Origin: Candidatus Hungatella pullicola
GTDB taxonomy: Bacteria > Bacillota > Clostridia > Lachnospirales > Lachnospiraceae
Reading direction: 5' to 3'
DNA length: 49,689 nt
NCBI GenBank assembly: GCA_019114305.1
Contig: DXFU01000036.1
Location: forward strand, 1 to 49,689
Shown in pieces: positions 1 through 9,517 of the stretch (the first letter of the stretch is position 1; the number at the start of each line of letters is the position of its first letter). The notes under the pieces are model-generated. The model did not search any database and was not told where the DNA came from. It saw nothing but the letters and a program-made list of their open reading frames with translations. A program made the translations under genes and the position numbers.

Positions 1-51
1 TTATCATTGATTTCATCATACAGACTCCTTATGTTTTTTCTGGACAATTAA
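1..51. other. Left window edge, unresolved gene end or gene start
   Basis: Two readings are possible. On the reverse strand AAGGAG (25-30) lies 5 nt before an ATG at 17-19, which could start a gene running out of the window. On the forward strand, frame 1 is open from base 1 to a TAA at 49-51, which could be the tail of a gene ending ahead of the hairpin at 76-108. Only about 17 codons are visible, so I cannot choose. The forward-facing terminator slightly favours the second reading. Confidence 0.25.
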
Positions 52-75
52 ACAATAAGACAAATCTGTATGATT

Positions 76-108
76 GGGAAGAGGTTTTGATCTCTTCCCT
101 TTATTTTT
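76..108 (+). terminator. Rho-independent terminator upstream of parE
   Basis: GGGAAGAG (76-83) pairs with CTCTTCCC (92-99) around an 8-nt loop and is followed by TTTATTTTT. The T-rich side faces forward, so it would stop a forward transcript entering from the left edge before the parE promoter. Confidence 0.5.
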
Positions 109-155
109 GCCAATGATAATTATACTCTAAGCAAGGGAACCAGGGGGAGAAGAAC

Positions 156-185
156 TTGCAAAAAAAGTTAACTTCAGTGTATAAT
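156..185 (+). promoter_or_regulatory. Sigma-A promoter of parE-parC
   Basis: TTGCAA (156-161), an 18-bp spacer and TATAAT (180-185). It lies about 30 bp upstream of the parE start codon, so the predicted leader is short. Confidence 0.6.
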
Positions 186-217
186 GGGGGAACAGAATTT
201 TGAAGTGGAGGAGTATC

Positions 218-2137
218 ATGGCAAATGCACAGTATAACGCGGATAGTATTACCGTACTGGAAGGATTGGAAGCAGTGCGGAAGCGTCCGGGAATGTATAT
301 AGGCAGTGTTGGAACGAAAGGTCTGAATCACCTGATTTACGAGATTGTAGATAACGCGGTGGATGAGCATCTGGCCGGGTTCTGCAATGAAATTTGGGTT
401 ACTTTGGAAGCTGACGGTTCCTGCACTGTGAAGGATGCCGGACGGGGAATTCCGGTGGAGATGCACAAAAAAGGCATTTCCGCTGAGAGAGTAGTGCTGT
501 CTACCCTTCATGCCGGAGGTAAATTTGACAACAATGCCTATAAGACCAGCGGCGGTCTTCACGGTGTAGGCTCCTCAGTGGTGAACGCCTTATCCAGCCG
601 TTTGTCAATTAAAGTATATAAAAACGGTCAGATTTATTATGACGCTTATGAGCGGGGCATCCCAACAGTTGAATTGGTGGATGGCCTGCTTCCTGTGTTA
701 GGCCGTACAAAGGAAACTGGAACAGAAATTAATTTTCTTCCGGACAGCGAGATATTTGAACGGATTCGTTTTAAAGCAGAATGGTTAAAAAGCCGTCTCC
801 ATGAGACGGCCTATTTGAATCCTAATTTGAAAATCAATTATAGGAACAAGAGAACAGGGGAGGAGGAGACGGTTGTTTACCACGAGCCGGAAGGGTTAAT
901 TGCCTATGTGAAGGAATTAAACTCCGGTAAAAGCGCAGTTCACCAGCCTATTTATTTTAAAGGAACCGTGGACCGGATCGAGGTGGAGGCTGCCTTCCAG
1001 TTTGTAGATACCTTTGAGGAGAATATTTTCGGCTTCTGCAATAATATTTTTACCCAGGAGGGAGGAACCCATCTGGCAGGCTTTAAGACAAGATTTACTC
1101 AGATGATTAACAGCTATGCCAAAGAGCTGGGAATCCTTAAGGAGAAGGATGGAAAATTTACAGGGCCGGATACCAGAAACGGAATGACTGCCGTAGTTGC
1201 TATTAAGCATCCAGATCCGATTTTTGAAGGACAGACGAAGACAAAGCTGGCCAGCGCCGATGCTACCAAAGCGGTGTTTACGGTGACCGGGGATGAACTG
1301 TCAAGGTATTTTGACCGAAATCTGGAAGTCCTGAAGGCAGTGATCAGCTGTGCGGAAAAATCGGCCAAGATCCGCAAGGCAGAGGAAAAAGCAAAGACTA
1401 ATATGCTGTCCAAGTCCAAATTTTCTTTTGACAGCAATGGAAAGCTTGCCAACTGCGAAAGCCGGGATGCGACGAAATGTGAAATTTTCATTGTGGAGGG
1501 AGATTCTGCCGGCGGTTCAGCCAAGACGGCCAGAAATCGCCAGTATCAGGCAATTCTTCCTATCAGAGGAAAGATTCTTAATGTGGAAAAGGCGTCTATG
1601 GATAAAGTACTGGCCAACGGAGAGATTAAAACCATGATTAATGCCTTTGGCTGCGGTTTTTCAGAAGGGTACGGCAATGATTTTGATATATCCAAGCTTC
1701 GGTATCATAAGATTATTTTAATGACGGATGCCGATGTAGATGGAAGCCATATTGATACATTGCTTTTGACCTTTTTATACCGTTTTATGCCGGAGCTTAT
1801 TTATAACGGACACGTTTATATTGCCATGCCTCCTCTCTATAAGGCAATCCCTAAAAAGGGAGAGGAGCAGTATCTTTATGATGATAAAGAACTGGAACGG
1901 TACCGGAAAACCCATAAGGGAGAATTTACCCTTCAAAGATACAAAGGTCTGGGAGAAATGGATGCACAGCAGCTTTGGGAAACTACGCTGGATCCGGAAC
2001 GAAGGGTGCTGAAACAGGTGGAGATTGAGGATGCCAGAATGGCCTCTGAGATTACGGAAATGCTTATGGGAAGCGATGTGGCTCCAAGAAGGCAGTTTAT
2101 TTACGACCATGCGGAAGAAGCGGAAATTGATGCGTAA
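218..2137 (+). CDS. parE: DNA topoisomerase IV subunit B (ParE; gyrase B family)
   Basis: This is the ATPase subunit of a type IIA topoisomerase, which works with the ParC-like protein encoded next door to decatenate or relax DNA. The 639-aa protein has a GHKL ATP-binding region (NAVDEH, then DAGRGIP and the GGLHGVGSSVVNALS loop), the QTKTKL loop of the transducer domain, and a TOPRIM domain with EGDSAGG (about residue 427) and DADVDGSHI. The start at 218 is preferred over an in-frame TTG at 200 because GGAGG (207-211) is correctly spaced for 218. The downstream subunit begins 11 bp after the stop, so the two are an operon. GyrB and ParE are hard to separate by eye. I chose ParE because the partner lacks a GyrA box. 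Confidence 0.85.
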   Translation: MANAQYNADSITVLEGLEAVRKRPGMYIGSVGTKGLNHLIYEIVDNAVDEHLAGFCNEIWVTLEADGSCTVKDAGRGIPVEMHKKGISAERVVLSTLHAGGKFDNNAYKTSGGLHGVGSSVVNALSSRLSIKVYKNGQIYYDAYERGIPTVELVDGLLPVLGRTKETGTEINFLPDSEIFERIRFKAEWLKSRLHETAYLNPNLKINYRNKRTGEEETVVYHEPEGLIAYVKELNSGKSAVHQPIYFKGTVDRIEVEAAFQFVDTFEENIFGFCNNIFTQEGGTHLAGFKTRFTQMINSYAKELGILKEKDGKFTGPDTRNGMTAVVAIKHPDPIFEGQTKTKLASADATKAVFTVTGDELSRYFDRNLEVLKAVISCAEKSAKIRKAEEKAKTNMLSKSKFSFDSNGKLANCESRDATKCEIFIVEGDSAGGSAKTARNRQYQAILPIRGKILNVEKASMDKVLANGEIKTMINAFGCGFSEGYGNDFDISKLRYHKIILMTDADVDGSHIDTLLLTFLYRFMPELIYNGHVYIAMPPLYKAIPKKGEEQYLYDDKELERYRKTHKGEFTLQRYKGLGEMDAQQLWETTLDPERRVLKQVEIEDARMASEITEMLMGSDVAPRRQFIYDHAEEAEIDA

Positions 2138-2148
2138 GGAGAGAGGAT

Positions 2149-4383
2149 ATGGCAGAAAAAATTATTAAAACAGAATATTCAGAAGAAATGCAGAAAAGCT
2201 ATATGAATTACTCCATGAGCGTAATTACGGCCAGAGCTATTCCCGATGCCAGAGATGGATTAAAGCCGGTACAGAGACGGGTTCTCTATGATATGAGCGA
2301 ACTTCGGCTGAATCATGATAAGCCTCACCGGAAATCTGCCCGTATTGTAGGTGATACTATGGGTAAATACCATCCCCATGGAGACAGCTCTATCTACGAT
2401 ACTCTGGTGGTAATGTCCCAGCAGTTTAAGAAGGGGATGCCCCTGGTTGACGGCCACGGCAATTTCGGATCCATTGAGGGAGACGGGGCGGCGGCTATGC
2501 GTTATACGGAAGCCCGGCTGGAGAAGTTTGCGGAGGAGGTTTACTTAAAAGATCTGGATAAAACCGTTGATTTTGTACCGAACTATGACGAGACGGAAAA
2601 AGAGCCGGAGGTGCTTCCTGTACGTGTGCCTAATCTGCTCATAAACGGCGCGGAGGGAATCGCTGTAGGTATGAGCACCAGCATTCCTCCTCACAATCTT
2701 GGGGAGGTAATTGACGCAGCAAAAGCTTACATTGATAACCCTGAGATTTCAGTGAAAGAACTGATGGAGTATATGCCGGGGCCGGATTTCCCTACAGGAG
2801 GAATTATTGCAAATAAAAAGGATCTTCCTGAGATTTACGAGACAGGAATTGGAAAGATTAAGCTGAGGGGAAAAATAGAGGTTGAACTTGGAAAACGGAA
2901 GGCAGACAGGGACAAGCTGATCATTACAGAGATCCCTTATACGATGGTGGGAACGGGAATCAATAAATTCCTTATGGATGTGGCAGATCTGGTGGAAAGC
3001 AAAAAGCTTACAGATGTAGTGGATATTTCCAATCAGTCCAATAAGGAGGGCATCCGCATTGTTCTGGAGCTGAAAAAAGACGCGGATGTAGAGAAAATCC
3101 GCAATATCCTTTACAAGAAAACAAAACTGGAGGATACCTTCGGAGTAAATATGCTGGCCATTGCCCAGGGCAGGCCGGAAACACTGAATCTTAAGGGAAT
3201 TTTAAAAAACTATCTGGATTTTCAGTACCAGAATGCTTCCAGAAAGTATAATGCCCTTCTAGAAAAGGAGCTTGAGAAAAAAGAAATTAAAGAGGGTCTG
3301 ATTCAGGCATGCGACGTAATCGATTTAATTATCGCTATTCTGAGAGGTTCCAAGAACCTGAAAGATGCAAAGGCTTGTCTGATGTACGGGGATACCAGCC
3401 AGATTCAATTCAGATCTCCCGGTTTTGAGGAGGATGCCACAAAATTGTGCTTTACGGAAAAACAGGCTTCTGCCATATTGGAAATGCGCCTGTATAAGCT
3501 GATTGGGCTGGAGGTTCTGGCTCTTGAAAAGGAATATAAGGAGACCTTAAAAAAGATTAAGGAATATCAGAATATTCTTTCCAGTAAGAAGACAATGGCC
3601 CAGGTGATTAAAAAGGATTTGGATCAGATCAAGGCCGAATTTGCTTTCCCAAGAAAAACGCTGATAGAAGATGGAAAAGAGGCTGTTTATGATGAGTCTG
3701 CAGTAGAGATCTCTCCAGTAACCTTCCTTATGGACCGTTTTGGGTACTGCCGTGTAGTGGATCAGTCAACATTTGACAGAAACAGAGAAACCCTAGAGAC
3801 AGAAAATGTTCACATTGTCTGCTGTCTCAATACAGATAAAATCTGTCTGTTTACTGATACTGGAAATTTGTATCAGGTAAAAGTTTTGGATGTACCTTTT
3901 GGAAAGCTGAGGGACAAAGGAGTTCCAATTGATAATCTGACTAAATATGACGGAACCAGGGAGAAAATTGTATTCCTATGCAGCGCCCGCTCGCTTCAGG
4001 GAAGAAAGCTTTTGTTTGCTACAAAGCAGGCGTTGGTAAAGATTGTGCCGGGAGAAGAGTTTGAAACCAACAACCGTATGGTGGCCGCTACCAAACTGCA
4101 GGATGAGGATATGGTTGCAAGCATACAGATGATTGGGGAAGAAAAGGAAGTAGTTCTTCAGACGTCAGCAGGAGTCTTCCTTCGGTTCGCGTTGGAAGAA
4201 ATTTCTGAAATGAAGAAAAACGCCAGAGGTGTAAGAGGCATTAAACTGACACCTAAGGAGGAGCTGGAGGCAGTTTATCTTATAAGTGACGATCCCGTTG
4301 TCCAGTATAAGGGAAAAGAAGTTCACTTAAACCGGCTGAAAATAGGAAAAAGAGATGGGAAGGGAAATAAGGCCAGAGTATAA
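2149..4383 (+). CDS. parC: DNA topoisomerase IV subunit A (ParC; GyrA family)
   Basis: This is the DNA-cleaving subunit of the type IIA topoisomerase, 744 aa. The catalytic tyrosine is Tyr119 in [11 protein letters not shown]. The quinolone-determining region reads [10 protein letters not shown] with Ser80 and Asp84, the sensitive-type residues. The C-terminal beta-pinwheel (about residue 500 on) has no QRRGGKG GyrA box, which is the usual sign of ParC rather than GyrA. The gene is preceded by AAGGAGAG and sits 11 bp after parE. The upstream half shows the winged-helix and tower features of the family (KPVQRRVLY near the start). A second pair (gyrA/gyrB) would be expected elsewhere in the genome. 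No clear hairpin terminator follows the stop, so readthrough into asd is possible. Confidence 0.85.
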   Translation: MAEKIIKTEYSEEMQKSYMNYSMSVITARAIPDARDGLKPVQRRVLYDMSELRLNHDKPHRKSARIVGDTMGKYHPHGDSSIYDTLVVMSQQFKKGMPLVDGHGNFGSIEGDGAAAMRYTEARLEKFAEEVYLKDLDKTVDFVPNYDETEKEPEVLPVRVPNLLINGAEGIAVGMSTSIPPHNLGEVIDAAKAYIDNPEISVKELMEYMPGPDFPTGGIIANKKDLPEIYETGIGKIKLRGKIEVELGKRKADRDKLIITEIPYTMVGTGINKFLMDVADLVESKKLTDVVDISNQSNKEGIRIVLELKKDADVEKIRNILYKKTKLEDTFGVNMLAIAQGRPETLNLKGILKNYLDFQYQNASRKYNALLEKELEKKEIKEGLIQACDVIDLIIAILRGSKNLKDAKACLMYGDTSQIQFRSPGFEEDATKLCFTEKQASAILEMRLYKLIGLEVLALEKEYKETLKKIKEYQNILSSKKTMAQVIKKDLDQIKAEFAFPRKTLIEDGKEAVYDESAVEISPVTFLMDRFGYCRVVDQSTFDRNRETLETENVHIVCCLNTDKICLFTDTGNLYQVKVLDVPFGKLRDKGVPIDNLTKYDGTREKIVFLCSARSLQGRKLLFATKQALVKIVPGEEFETNNRMVAATKLQDEDMVASIQMIGEEKEVVLQTSAGVFLRFALEEISEMKKNARGVRGIKLTPKEELEAVYLISDDPVVQYKGKEVHLNRLKIGKRDGKGNKARV

Positions 4384-4458
4384 ATCCGTTTCTGGAATAT
4401 AGAAAAAAGAGAAATGTATTTCTGACGCGAACAAATGTATTTTTATCACGAATAAACC

Positions 4459-4485
4459 TTGATTTTTTTTCCGGTTTGTTATAGG
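4459..4485 (+). promoter_or_regulatory. Possible weak promoter of asd
   Basis: TTGATT (4459-4464) and TATAGG (4480-4485) are 15 bp apart, shorter than ideal; TAGGAT two bases further on gives 17 bp but fits the consensus less well. The 168-bp gap also holds two copies of AAATGTATTT (4412-4421 and 4433-4442). No lysine riboswitch fold is evident. Confidence 0.3.
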
Positions 4486-4551
4486 ATAAAAACCAGTTTC
4501 CTGCATGAAACAGTAATAAGAATAAAATGACACAGAAAAGAGGAGAATGAG

Positions 4552-5637
4552 ATGGAAAAGAAGTTAAAAGTTGGCGTGTTGGGCGCTACTGGTATGGTGG
4601 GACAGAGATTTATCTCTTTGCTGGAAAATCACCCATGGTATGAGGTAGTAACAGTTGCTGCCAGTCCCCGCTCTGCTGGCAAGACTTATGAGGAAGCTGT
4701 AGGAGACAGATGGAAAATGACCGCCCCAATACCGGAGTCGGTAAAGAATCTGATCGTTATGAATGTGAATGAGGTGGAGAAGGTTGCCGCCAGTGTTGAT
4801 TTTGTATTCAGTGCCGTAGATATGACCAAGGAAGAGATTAAGGCCATTGAGGAGGCTTACGCAAAGACTGAGACTCCGGTTGTCTCCAACAATAGCGCTC
4901 ACAGATGGACTCCTGATGTTCCCATGGTTGTTCCGGAGATTAACCCGGAGCATTTTGAGATTATTAAAGACCAGAGAAAGCGCCTTGGAACTGAGAGAGG
5001 GTTTATTGCAGTAAAGCCTAACTGTTCTATTCAGAGCTACGCTCCCGTTTTGACAGCATGGAAGGAATTTGAGCCTTATGAAGTAGTTGCAACTACATAC
5101 CAGGCTATTTCAGGAGCAGGAAAGACCTTTAAGGACTGGCCGGAGATGGAGGGCAATATCATTCCATATATTGGCGGTGAGGAAGAAAAGAGCGAGCAGG
5201 AGCCTCTTCGTCTCTGGGGAACCATTGAGAACGGACAGATTGTAAAAGCCAGCGAGCCAGTTATTACCTGCCAGTGTATTCGTGTACCGGTACTGAATGG
5301 ACATACAGCTGCTGTATTTGTAAAATTCCGTAAAAAACCAACCAAAGAGGAATTGATCCGGAAAATGACAGAGTTTAAGGGACTTCCCCAGGAACTGAAT
5401 CTTCCAAGCGCTCCCAAGCAGTTTATCCAATATCTGGAGGAGGATAACCGTCCTCAGGTAGCTCTTGATGTAGACTATGAGAGAGGAATGGGAATTTCTG
5501 TAGGCCGTCTGAGAGAAGATACGGTATATGATTACAAGTTTGTAGGACTTTCCCATAATACAGTAAGAGGGGCGGCAGGCGGAGCGATTCTGTGCGCTGA
5601 GCTTCTCACCGCTCAGGGATACATCCAGGCAAAATAA
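4552..5637 (+). CDS. asd: Aspartate-semialdehyde dehydrogenase, archaeal/fungal type
   Basis: This enzyme reduces L-4-aspartyl phosphate to aspartate semialdehyde with NADPH, the branch point to lysine/diaminopimelate, threonine and methionine. The 361-aa protein begins with the Rossmann motif GATGMVGQRF, and the catalytic cysteine is Cys158 in KPNCSIQSY. The SNNSAHRW and EINPEH segments are typical of the archaeal/fungal branch of the family, which is common in Clostridia, rather than the Gram-negative Asd type. AGGAG lies 6-10 nt upstream of the ATG. galM follows after 25 bp, so the two are probably co-transcribed although the pathways are unrelated. Confidence 0.92.
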   Translation: MEKKLKVGVLGATGMVGQRFISLLENHPWYEVVTVAASPRSAGKTYEEAVGDRWKMTAPIPESVKNLIVMNVNEVEKVAASVDFVFSAVDMTKEEIKAIEEAYAKTETPVVSNNSAHRWTPDVPMVVPEINPEHFEIIKDQRKRLGTERGFIAVKPNCSIQSYAPVLTAWKEFEPYEVVATTYQAISGAGKTFKDWPEMEGNIIPYIGGEEEKSEQEPLRLWGTIENGQIVKASEPVITCQCIRVPVLNGHTAAVFVKFRKKPTKEELIRKMTEFKGLPQELNLPSAPKQFIQYLEEDNRPQVALDVDYERGMGISVGRLREDTVYDYKFVGLSHNTVRGAAGGAILCAELLTAQGYIQAK

Positions 5638-5662
5638 AATGCAAGGCAAAGGGGAAGGAAAT

Positions 5663-6721
5663 ATGGCTTATAAAAAGGAAGTATGGGGAAAGATGGAAGA
5701 CGGAAGTCCCATCAGTCTTTATACTCTCACCAATGAAAATGGAGTCAGAGCCTCTTTCACTGACCTGGGCGGAACCTGGGTAACTATGGAAGTTCCGGAC
5801 AGAGAGGGGCAGATGCAGGACGTGGTTTTAGGGTACGACACTGCTGAGGATTACAAAGAGAATCCGCCTCACTTAGGCTCTGTGATTGGCCGCAACGCCA
5901 ACCGAATTGGAGGCGCAGCCTTTACTCTCAACGGAAAAAAATATGTTCTGGAGGCCAATGACGGATCAAATAATCTTCACAGCGGTCCGGATTTATACAG
6001 GAAGCGTCTTTGGGAAGCGTCGGTGGAGGAAACTGATTTAGGCATTTCTATCAGCTTTTTCCTGGTAAGTCCTGACAAGGATCAGGGATATCCGGGAAAT
6101 GGGGAGATTACTGTTACCTATACCCTGACTCCTGACAACAGCATTCAGATCGATTACCACATGGTCTGCGACCAGGATACGGTGGCTAATTTTACCAATC
6201 ACAGCTACTTTAATCTGGATGGACAGGATGGAGGCTGGGCTATGGATCAGAGCGTGTGGATTGACGCAGATTTCTTTACTGTTGCAGATAAAAATTCCAT
6301 TCCAACAGGGGAGATTGCTTCTGTGAAGGGAACGCCTATGGATTTTACAGAAATGAAGCCTATAAGACGGGATCTGGAAGCGGATTACCAGCCTTTGATT
6401 TTTGGAAAGGGATATGACCACAACTGGATTTTAAACCATCCGGAGGGAGAGGTGACCTTGAGCGCTGCCGCACAGTCAGATAAAACGGGAATCCGTATGG
6501 AGGTGTATACAGATCTTCCGGGAATGCAGTTTTATACTGCTAATTTTCTCTCTGACGGTCCCAAGGGAAAAGGCGGAATGGTGTATCAGCCCCGTTATGC
6601 CTACTGTTTTGAGACTCAATATTACCCTAATGCAGTAAATATGCCTCAGTTTCCATCTCCTGTATTGAAGGCGGGGGATGAGTATCGTACTACAACCATC
6701 TACAAATTTTCTGTTGTCTAA
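5663..6721 (+). CDS. galM: Aldose 1-epimerase (galactose mutarotase)
   Basis: This enzyme interconverts the alpha and beta anomers of galactose and other aldoses in the cytoplasm. The 352-aa protein carries GRNANRIGGA, the LHSGP segment with the first active-site histidine, and NHSYFNL with the second, in the order found in GalM proteins. The C-terminal FETQYYPNA stretch includes the family's catalytic glutamate. I place the start at 5663 because GGAAGGA sits 3-9 nt upstream; an earlier in-frame ATG at 5639 immediately follows the asd stop and has a poorer site. It lies downstream of asd and ends at a bidirectional terminator. Confidence 0.9.
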   Translation: MAYKKEVWGKMEDGSPISLYTLTNENGVRASFTDLGGTWVTMEVPDREGQMQDVVLGYDTAEDYKENPPHLGSVIGRNANRIGGAAFTLNGKKYVLEANDGSNNLHSGPDLYRKRLWEASVEETDLGISISFFLVSPDKDQGYPGNGEITVTYTLTPDNSIQIDYHMVCDQDTVANFTNHSYFNLDGQDGGWAMDQSVWIDADFFTVADKNSIPTGEIASVKGTPMDFTEMKPIRRDLEADYQPLIFGKGYDHNWILNHPEGEVTLSAAAQSDKTGIRMEVYTDLPGMQFYTANFLSDGPKGKGGMVYQPRYAYCFETQYYPNAVNMPQFPSPVLKAGDEYRTTTIYKFSVV

Positions 6722-6751
6722 ATTTTTTGCTGAAAAATATTCATAGAATCC

Positions 6752-6810
6752 AAAAAGCTCTGATAAAACCGGAAGCCAATAAAAAACGGCTGGTTTTGTC
6801 AGAGCTTTTT
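6752..6810. terminator. Bidirectional terminator between galM and the YbaK gene
   Basis: AAAAAGCTCTGATAAAACC (6752-6770) pairs almost perfectly with GGTTTTGTCAGAGCTTTTT (6792-6810). A- and T-tracts flank the stem on both strands, as expected between two convergent genes. Confidence 0.85.
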
Positions 6811-6819
6811 ATTTGTTTC

Positions 6820-7299
6820 TCAGCTTTCAGCTGTTTTGCACACGTCAATCCAGCCTTTGGCTTGGGAACAGATTTCTAATTCATCGCAGGTCATGGGCAC
6901 AGCTGAGCTGGCACTTCCGGCGGCAGGGTAAACCACTTCAAAACGCTTCAGGGACTGATCCAGATAAGTGCTGACATGGGGAGGATTGGCAAACGGACAG
7001 ACTCCGCCGATTTGGTGGCCTGTAAGCTGAGAAACTTCCTGCGCTCCCAGCATTCTGGCTTTAAAGCCGAAACAGGCTTTGAATTTTTTGTTGTCTATTT
7101 TTTGATCCCCGGCAGTTACAATAAGAATGCATCCGGTTTCTTCATCTCCGTGAAAGGAAAGCGTCTTTGCAATCCGGGAAGCTTCTGTTCCAACGGCAAC
7201 GGCAGCCAGTTCCACAGTAGCACTGGAAACAGAAAATTCCATTACATCCTGATCTTTATGATAAGGTTTTAAATACTGTTTTACAGTTTCAACGGACAT
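6820..7299 (-). CDS. YbaK/EbsC-family aminoacyl-tRNA deacylase
   Basis: Members of this family hydrolyse misacylated tRNA, for example Cys-tRNA(Pro) or Ala-tRNA(Pro), in trans. The 159-aa protein has the family's conserved core: the lysine in RIAKTLSF, the VTAGDQKIDNKKFK segment, and the GHQIGGVCPF loop that closes the active site. The start at 7299 was chosen because AAGGAGT lies 7-13 nt upstream; the frame is open a further 36 codons but without a ribosome binding site. The gene is monocistronic, convergent with galM and divergent from topB. The exact substrate cannot be told from the sequence. Confidence 0.85.
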   Translation of the reverse strand: MSVETVKQYLKPYHKDQDVMEFSVSSATVELAAVAVGTEASRIAKTLSFHGDEETGCILIVTAGDQKIDNKKFKACFGFKARMLGAQEVSQLTGHQIGGVCPFANPPHVSTYLDQSLKRFEVVYPAAGSASSAVPMTCDELEICSQAKGWIDVCKTAES

Positions 7300-7353
7300 A
7301 TTTTTTACTCCTTTATATCGTAGATTTTCTTGGAATTGTAAATAATTGTAACA

Positions 7354-7382
7354 TTGATAAACTATTTTTTCAATGTTATAAT
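7354..7382 (+). promoter_or_regulatory. Distal promoter of topB
   Basis: TTGATA (7354-7359), a 17-bp spacer and TATAAT (7377-7382). It is the upstream member of a tandem pair in the 166-bp divergent gap. Confidence 0.55.
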
Positions 7383-7400
7383 GAATCAGGTGAAATGGAA

Positions 7401-7429
7401 TTGCCAATCTTTGGCTTCAATGCTATAAT
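7401..7429 (+). promoter_or_regulatory. Proximal promoter of topB
   Basis: TTGCCA (7401-7406), a 17-bp spacer and TATAAT (7424-7429), 36 bp before the start codon. It is 47 bp downstream of the distal promoter. Confidence 0.65.
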
Positions 7430-7465
7430 AGATAAGTTACTATTATTGACACAGCAGGGAGTTAT

Positions 7466-9505
7466 ATGTCAAAAGCGTTATATATTGCGGAAAAACCCAG
7501 CGTTGCACAGGAGTTTGCCAACGCGCTGAAGATAAAGGGAAGACGTCTGGATGGGTACATCGAGTCTGACGAGGCGGTGATTACCTGGTGCGTGGGTCAT
7601 CTGGTAACTATGAGCTATCCGGAGGCCTATGATCCAAAATACAAGCGGTGGAGTCTTGCCACCCTTCCATTTCTGCCTCAGGAGTTTAAGTACGAGGTTA
7701 TACCAAGCGCAAAAAAGCAGTTTGATATTGTAAGCAAACTGTTAAATAGAAGTGATATTCATACTATTTATGTATGCACGGACTCTGGACGGGAAGGGGA
7801 GTATATCTACAGACTGGTAGCTCAGATGGCTGGTGTGAAAGATAAGGTTCAGAAGCGGGTGTGGATTGATTCCCAGACAGAGGAAGAAATTTTGCGAGGA
7901 ATCCGGGAAGCAAAGAGTGAATCAGAATATGACAATTTGTCGGCATCTGCATATCTGCGGGCCAAAGAAGATTATTTAATGGGAATTAATTTTTCCCGAC
8001 TGCTTACACTAAAGTATGGGCAGAATATTTCCAGCTTTTTAAGATCAGAAAAGAATACCGTGATCTCTGTAGGCAGGGTAATGACCTGTGTGCTTGGGAT
8101 GGTCGTCCGAAGAGAGCGGGAGATCAGGGAATTTGTGAAGACTCCTTTTTACCGCGTCATTGGAACATTTTCCCCTGAAAATATGGATTTTGAAGGAGAA
8201 TGGAGAAGTACGGAAAGCTCCAGATATTTTCAGTCTCCCTATCTTTATAAGGAGAATGGTTTTAAAGAGGAAAAATATGCCAGAGAACTTATTGATTTCC
8301 TTCGTTCCCCTCAGCCTGTAGAGGCAGTGTTAACTTCCATAGAAAAGAAGAAAGAGACAAAAAACCCTCCTCTTCTGTATAATTTGGCTGAACTTCAAAA
8401 TGATTGTTCCAAAATGTTTAAAATCAGTCCTGACGAAACCCTTAAGATTGTACAGGAGCTCTACGAGAAGAAGCTGGTTACCTATCCAAGAACTGACGCC
8501 AGAGTGCTTTCTACGGCTGTGGCCAAAGAAATTTACAAAAACATTGCCGGACTGAAAGGCTTTGAACCTGTAAAAGAGGGAGCGGAGTATGTTTTGGAGA
8601 AAAAATCATTTCAGGGAATTGTCAGAACCAGGTATGTGAATGATAAGCAGATCACAGACCATTATGCAATCATTCCCACGGGACAGGGATTATCAGCTTT
8701 AAAAGGACTGTCCAGTCTGCCGCTGAAGGTTTATGAGGTGATTGCCAGAAGATTTTTAAGTATTTTTTATCCGCCCGCCCTATACCAGAAATATTCGCTG
8801 GAAATGGATTGTAAGAAAGAACACTTTTTCTCTTCGTTCCGAATGCTTGTGGATCCTGGATATTTAAAGATTGCAGATCCAGGAGGAAAAAAACGGACAG
8901 AGGAAGAGAAAGGGGATGCAAACCAAAACCGGGAAAAAGAAGGAGACAGTTCAGCGAAAAATCTTTCCAATCCGGAGTTTCTGGCTTTGTTGTCCAATTT
9001 AAAAAAGGGAGCGGTCATTCCAATTAAGAAGCTGGAGATCAAAGAAGGAGAGACTTCCCCGCCCAAGCGTTATACCTCCGGTTCCATGATTTTAGCTATG
9101 GAAAACGCGGGGCAGCTGATTGAGGATGAGGAGCTGAGAGCTCAGATTAAGGGAAGCGGAATCGGAACAAGTGCCACCAGGGCAGAGATTTTGAAAAAAT
9201 TGTTTCATATTAAATATCTGTCTCTTAACAAAAAAAATCAGGTAATAACACCGACTCTTTTGGGAGAGATGATTTTTGATGTGGTCAACGCTTCCATACG
9301 CCAGCTTTTAAATCCGGATTTAACGGCCAGCTGGGAAAAGGGATTGACTTATGTGGCAGAAGGCTCTATTACTTCTGAAGAATATATGATAAAACTGGAA
9401 AATTTTGTCGCTGGGCGGACAGCCGGGGTCTTGAGACTGAATAATCAATCGGGATTGAGAAATGCCTTTGACGCTGCGGCGGTGAATTATAAAAAATCAA
9501 AATAG
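7466..9505 (+). CDS. topB: DNA topoisomerase III (type IA)
   Basis: This is a type IA topoisomerase that cuts one DNA strand to decatenate or relax negatively supercoiled DNA. The 679-aa protein starts with the TOPRIM domain (IAEKPSVAQEF with the catalytic glutamate, then TDSGREGEYIYR). The active-site tyrosine is Tyr340 in VTYPRTDAR. The GSGIGTSATRAEIL segment near residue 565 is typical of the family. A charged, low-complexity stretch around residues 475-500 is probably a flexible insertion. There is no C-terminal zinc-finger array, as usual for the shorter TopB proteins. The AGGGAGTTAT site precedes the ATG. The gene for a hexapeptide-repeat protein follows after 12 bp. Confidence 0.9.
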   Translation: MSKALYIAEKPSVAQEFANALKIKGRRLDGYIESDEAVITWCVGHLVTMSYPEAYDPKYKRWSLATLPFLPQEFKYEVIPSAKKQFDIVSKLLNRSDIHTIYVCTDSGREGEYIYRLVAQMAGVKDKVQKRVWIDSQTEEEILRGIREAKSESEYDNLSASAYLRAKEDYLMGINFSRLLTLKYGQNISSFLRSEKNTVISVGRVMTCVLGMVVRREREIREFVKTPFYRVIGTFSPENMDFEGEWRSTESSRYFQSPYLYKENGFKEEKYARELIDFLRSPQPVEAVLTSIEKKKETKNPPLLYNLAELQNDCSKMFKISPDETLKIVQELYEKKLVTYPRTDARVLSTAVAKEIYKNIAGLKGFEPVKEGAEYVLEKKSFQGIVRTRYVNDKQITDHYAIIPTGQGLSALKGLSSLPLKVYEVIARRFLSIFYPPALYQKYSLEMDCKKEHFFSSFRMLVDPGYLKIADPGGKKRTEEEKGDANQNREKEGDSSAKNLSNPEFLALLSNLKKGAVIPIKKLEIKEGETSPPKRYTSGSMILAMENAGQLIEDEELRAQIKGSGIGTSATRAEILKKLFHIKYLSLNKKNQVITPTLLGEMIFDVVNASIRQLLNPDLTASWEKGLTYVAEGSITSEEYMIKLENFVAGRTAGVLRLNNQSGLRNAFDAAAVNYKKSK

Positions 9506-9517
9506 GAGATTAAAACG

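Noticed and set aside
200..217. Earlier TTG start for parE
   Set aside because: The GGAGG site lies inside this extension and is spaced for the ATG at 218.
4384..4551. Possible lysine riboswitch upstream of asd
   Set aside because: The gap is only 168 bp and AT-rich, with none of the helices expected for that riboswitch.
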